From JAVBLG01 sp031553655 (lineage in GTDB: Bacteria; Desulfobacterota; Desulfovibrionia; Desulfovibrionales; Desulfovibrionaceae), in NCBI GenBank assembly GCA_031553655.1, contig JAVBLG010000044.1, positions 1 to 64,000 on the forward strand: a stretch of 64,000 nucleotides of DNA. Direction: 5' to 3'. This document shows positions 60,953 to 64,000 of this stretch, one piece after another. The position numbers and the translations under genes were made by a program. Positions within the stretch are counted from its first letter, which is position 1. Every line of letters starts with the position of its first letter. Below the pieces are notes generated by a model. The model was not told the origin of the DNA and searched no databases. It saw only the letters and a program-made list of their open reading frames with translations.

Positions 60953-62299
60953 ATGAGGGAATCGGGGGGAAGGGGAAAGAACTTTTTTACAAAAAAGTTC
61001 TTTCCCCTTCCCCCGTACCCCCATCCCCTATCTCCAAAAACTTTTGATAGGGCGCGACAGGCTGTTACTAAGCCCGATAATCTGGCGAAAGGGTTGCTTT
61101 TGACGCTCTTTAAAAACGATACTGCTGAAAAGCGCAACAGTTTGGGCCGAACGGCTGTGATCCACGGTACGGCGCTGATCAGCGTTATGGGCGTGTCGGC
61201 TATTCTGCCGGTTCTGCCGCTTATGCGCGAGCATTTCGCTCTGGGTAAGGCCGAGCTGGGGCTGTTGATTTCGGCTTTCACCATACCGGGCATTTTTCTG
61301 GCGCCGGTGGGCGGTATTCTGGCCGACCGCTTCGGGCGCAAATTTGTACTGGTACCCGCTCTGATTCTTTTCGCTCTGGCCGGGTGCGCCTGCTCTCTGG
61401 CCGATAGCCTTGGCGCGCTGCTGGTCATGCGCTTTTTGCAGGGCTGCTCAGCCTCTTGTTTCGGTGTACTCTACAATATTATTATCAGCGATATTTTCAG
61501 CGACGAATCCGCCAGACTGAAAAGTATGGGCTATGCCGCCGCGTCTTTGAGCATGGGAACGGCTGTTTATCCAGCTGTTGGCGGGCTGCTTGGCGAATGG
61601 AGCTGGCGGCTACCTTTCGTGTTGACTTTGCTGGCCTTGCCTCTGGCCTGGATCGTGTGGAAAACCGTTCTGCCAAGTCCCAACGGGCGCGGCAAATCCA
61701 TGGCTGCCTATGCGGTAGAGGCCAGGAAAAATCTGCTGAAACCATTTACTATAGGCCATTACGCCCTGACCCTGTTGGCCTTTTTCATCCTTTACGGCCC
61801 TCTGGTAACCTATTTTCCCCTGTTGGCTCATGACACACATGACGCTTCACCAGGGAATATCGGGGCCATTTTCATGCTTTCTTCCCTGGGCACGGTGGGC
61901 GCGGCTCTGGCCCTCACCCGCCTGGCGGGCATATTTTCGCGCCGTGTCATAATTGTGTGCGGGGGAGTGTCATTTGCCGCTGCCATGTTCCTTATGCCGC
62001 TTGTGAACGACCTGTGGCTGTACGTGCTGCCCATCTTCCTCTACGGCCTCGGGCAAGGGCTGGCCTATCCGGCCGTGTTGGCCTCGCTGTCTTCCCTGGC
62101 CCCCCTGGAAGGGCGAGGCGTGCTTATGGCTGTTAACGGCTCGGTGCTGCGCCTGGCCCAGAGCATTTCCCCTTTGCTGTGCGGCGCGGCCTTTGCCGTT
62201 TGCAGCTTCAGCGGCGTGTTCGGCCTGGGCTTTATCGCGGCCTGCGGTATTGCCGCGCTGGCCTGGCGGCTGTTTGGGAAGAACGCTCCAACGAAATAA
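60953..62299 (+). CDS. MFS transporter with repeat-derived N-terminus
   Basis: 448 aa. About 12 helices from residue 65; GILADRFGRKFVLVPALIL is the MFS loop 2-3 motif, and the family looks like drug/sugar exporters. The ATG at 60953 has GAGGAA 8 nt upstream and sits 4 nt after the Lon-like stop, so coupling is likely. Residues 3-26 or so are then encoded by the palindromic repeat R1 copy c. A TTG near 61098 after GAAAGGG is an alternative start. Substrate unknown. Confidence 0.82.
   Translation: MRESGGRGKNFFTKKFFPLPPYPHPLSPKTFDRARQAVTKPDNLAKGLLLTLFKNDTAEKRNSLGRTAVIHGTALISVMGVSAILPVLPLMREHFALGKAELGLLISAFTIPGIFLAPVGGILADRFGRKFVLVPALILFALAGCACSLADSLGALLVMRFLQGCSASCFGVLYNIIISDIFSDESARLKSMGYAAASLSMGTAVYPAVGGLLGEWSWRLPFVLTLLALPLAWIVWKTVLPSPNGRGKSMAAYAVEARKNLLKPFTIGHYALTLLAFFILYGPLVTYFPLLAHDTHDASPGNIGAIFMLSSLGTVGAALALTRLAGIFSRRVIIVCGGVSFAAAMFLMPLVNDLWLYVLPIFLYGLGQGLAYPAVLASLSSLAPLEGRGVLMAVNGSVLRLAQSISPLLCGAAFAVCSFSGVFGLGFIAACGIAALAWRLFGKNAPTK
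60965..61014. repeat. R1 palindromic repeat, copy c
   Basis: Perfect 24-bp arms 60965-60988 (GGGGGAAGGGGAAAGAAC then T6) and 60991-61014, 2-nt loop, right tail ACCCCCATCCCC and CAAAAACTTTT. It begins 16 nt after the Lon-like stop and lies within the MFS reading frame. Confidence 0.85.
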
Positions 62300-62309
62300 T
62301 CAAAAATTG

Positions 62310-63980
62310 TCACGCCTGACGCCAGAGCAATAGTGGAACGGAGCGCCCTGAGGCAACAATCATTTCCTTATCCTGAAGCATGCGGCTGTGAGTTTTTTTT
62401 ATTTCCTCAATCATCGCTCTGCAATCGGCATATAAATGGTGCCGCCGGTCGCAAATATTTATATCCTGGAATTCTTCCTGAGTATAAATGCCGTGTCCTA
62501 CAATAGGAATAATGTGCAGTTCGTCCGCCAGATAGGTGGAGGCCAGATTCAGAACTCCCCCTAGTTCTTTGTAATTATCTCTTTGCAGAACAAATGATAC
62601 GGCCAGGGCTTCAATCATGCCCTTTTTACGCAAATCACGAAGAAAATTCATGGCATCCAGCATGCGTTCCCACTTCAGGCCCAGACGTAATTTCTCAAGT
62701 GTGGCCGGAGTGGAGCCATCGATGGATGCCATAATTTTTTTGATACACAAGGCTGAATCGCCCAATTGTTCCCAGGTTTGTTTTGAGATGATGGACAGGT
62801 TTGATAATAAAGTTACCTTGAGATCCGGATAGTTGGATGGTGAAAGTGTTTGCAGAAGGCGACGGGAGTGGGCCGAGGCCAGGGCCTCTCCGGCATTGGA
62901 CAAAGATAGCTGCTTCACATGGGGCAAAAGAGGAACAAGCGTGGACTCTACCGCCTGGTCAAGTTTTGCCAGATCCTCTGGAGAAGGCGAACTCCACTCG
63001 CTTCGGCAAGACGGGCAGCGTAGATTGCAAAACATATCATAACTGAGAACCAGATTTTCTGGTCCTTTTTCCAGGCAAAGCATGTTGTTGTCTATTATGG
63101 AACGCAAATACGGATCAACAACTTGGGTACGCAATGGAAGTAAACCTTGATTAAGCCTCTGGCACCTGATTTCATCACAATATTTGAAACTGCCGTCAAG
63201 AATACTTGCGCGAAATGCCTGCATGTCTTCGCTGTTCCATGTGGAATCATGTTCAAATGCCAGACTTGTCCATTCGCTGCAATGGCAAAGCCCTGCGGCG
63301 ATCCGCGAATGCTTTCCAGAACCGCGCACAAATTGGTGAAGAGTAAACGGCAGTTTGCAAAATAATTGCTTTTTATCGGCATTAGGCAAGGCGAAGTCGG
63401 TGGGCAGGCCTTGTTTCGCAAGCTCCCGTTGGGTGTCATTTACTCGTTTGGCCACACAATTGTCGTATGGCGCCAGACGTTGCGCCTCAAGCGCCTCGTC
63501 CGCCGCCTGCCGGTAGTTTCCATTATGGGAAAAAGCGTGTGAAAGAGCGGTGCGTATATAATGATTTTTACTGTCCGCTTTGGCCATTCCCTGTAAAAAA
63601 TTTTCTGATCCACTCTCTTCGGCAAAGAATGCGGCCATGGCGCAAAGCATGCGCACTTGAGGATAACTGTTTTTAAAATACCCGCCGGTACGGACAATAG
63701 GAAAATCGCTGTCAACGATATTATCGTCGAGTGTATTCTCACACAGAACGGTGAATGCGCGGGTGAGGTCCGCATAAACCCCATCATTCCATGCGCTTTC
63801 GGCGACGGGAAAAATTTCTTCAGTCGATTTTTTCAGGCGACCGAAAAAATCTTTAAACCCGGCATCGCCGTCTCTGGATATGAGTCCTTCCATGAGCGCT
63901 ATAGCAAATGGACCATATATTCTGGTTACGCGGCCTGTCCCATCAAATTTTTTCAACGCCTTTTTAATGAAACTTTTCAT
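62310..63980 (-). CDS. radical SAM protein with N-terminal TPR-like and upstream Cys cluster
   Basis: 556 aa. An N-terminal helical/TPR-like region (about 1-200). A Cys-rich segment follows, C208, C232, C234, C268 and C273, that looks like a SPASM/Twitch-type cluster placed before the catalytic domain. The radical SAM motif comes next, C318-NLR-C322-PS-C325 in YDMFCNLRCPSC, and a barrel to about 500. C-terminal CDRRHHLYADCRAMIEEIKK is also Cys-containing. Related proteins in anaerobes modify peptides or glycans; no precursor peptide is recognised beside it. Convergent with the MFS gene. Confidence 0.82.
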   Translation of the reverse strand: MKSFIKKALKKFDGTGRVTRIYGPFAIALMEGLISRDGDAGFKDFFGRLKKSTEEIFPVAESAWNDGVYADLTRAFTVLCENTLDDNIVDSDFPIVRTGGYFKNSYPQVRMLCAMAAFFAEESGSENFLQGMAKADSKNHYIRTALSHAFSHNGNYRQAADEALEAQRLAPYDNCVAKRVNDTQRELAKQGLPTDFALPNADKKQLFCKLPFTLHQFVRGSGKHSRIAAGLCHCSEWTSLAFEHDSTWNSEDMQAFRASILDGSFKYCDEIRCQRLNQGLLPLRTQVVDPYLRSIIDNNMLCLEKGPENLVLSYDMFCNLRCPSCRSEWSSPSPEDLAKLDQAVESTLVPLLPHVKQLSLSNAGEALASAHSRRLLQTLSPSNYPDLKVTLLSNLSIISKQTWEQLGDSALCIKKIMASIDGSTPATLEKLRLGLKWERMLDAMNFLRDLRKKGMIEALAVSFVLQRDNYKELGGVLNLASTYLADELHIIPIVGHGIYTQEEFQDINICDRRHHLYADCRAMIEEIKKTHSRMLQDKEMIVASGRSVPLLLWRQA

Positions 63981-64000
63981 AGCTTGCTCTGATTTTTAGT

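Noticed and set aside
23348..61014. R1 to R4 as CRISPR repeats or insertion sequences
   Set aside because: Copies are kilobases apart, palindromic, without spacers, and no cas or transposase gene is nearby.

Overview
The window is a dense bacterial chromosome segment of roughly balanced base composition. It looks like a Gram-negative, strictly or largely anaerobic member of the Desulfovibrionaceae or a close relative. The evidence is a complete Tol-Pal envelope system, TamA/TamB, GmhA, a guaB-guaA-tatB-tatC-hisB-hisA strand of the kind I associate with Desulfovibrio, and a large oxygen-sensitive enzyme cluster (glycyl radical enzyme, aldehyde:ferredoxin oxidoreductase, polyferredoxin). No rRNA, CRISPR array, transposase, integrase or phage gene was seen. 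One tRNA (Val, anticodon CAC) is present.

Layout. 1-11087, minus strand: one catabolic operon. In order of transcription it encodes a glycyl radical enzyme (GRE), a polyferredoxin, a tungsten-type aldehyde oxidoreductase, an FAD/NAD oxidoreductase, a SatP-type acetate transporter, a DUF6282 metal-hydrolase-like protein, the GRE activase, and two tandem flavoprotein/ferredoxin enzymes of the dihydropyrimidine dehydrogenase type, the second cut by the window edge. A near-perfect sigma-54 promoter and a perfect 18+6+18 palindrome about 83 bp upstream of it precede the GRE. This is the best candidate for an undescribed system: a GRE product, probably an aldehyde, feeding an AorABC-like complex. 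11159-12376 is a glycosyltransferase. 12484-17772 is tolQ-tolR-tolA-(extra TonB-C protein)-tolB-pal. 18001-18732 is a Gln/Arg-rich lipoprotein. 18938-27195 is a run of minus-strand genes for a flavoprotein, an MFS transporter, an SDR, a Gate-domain membrane protein, RNase HI, two glycosyltransferases and a sugar aminotransferase. 27362-36984 holds cyclophilin, nitroreductase, an Nramp transporter, hisA, a lipoprotein, hisB, tatC, tatB, guaA and guaB. 37138-44056 is mainly plus strand: tRNA-Val, a ClC channel, a small secreted protein, dihydrolipoyl dehydrogenase and a chemotaxis receptor, with one minus-strand propeller-like gene. 44175-50202 is tamB-tamA. 50854-55975 is an Fbp/AEP-type ABC importer with two ATPases, whose transcript starts with a leader that contains an intrinsic terminator. 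56361-62299 is gmhA, fmdB-like, hemC, a Lon-like protease and an MFS transporter. 62310-63980 is a TPR/radical SAM protein.

A second theme is non-coding structure. Many genes end in long, near-perfect palindromes that overlap or abut the stop codon. At least four recurring families are visible: R1, three copies with 24-bp perfect arms; R2, two 78-bp copies with five differences by eye; R3 and R4, two diverged copies each, with compensatory arm changes. They supply the last codons of rnhA and an ABC ATPase, part of the hemC stop, and the N-terminus of an MFS gene. All functional calls come from reading motifs; no database search was run.
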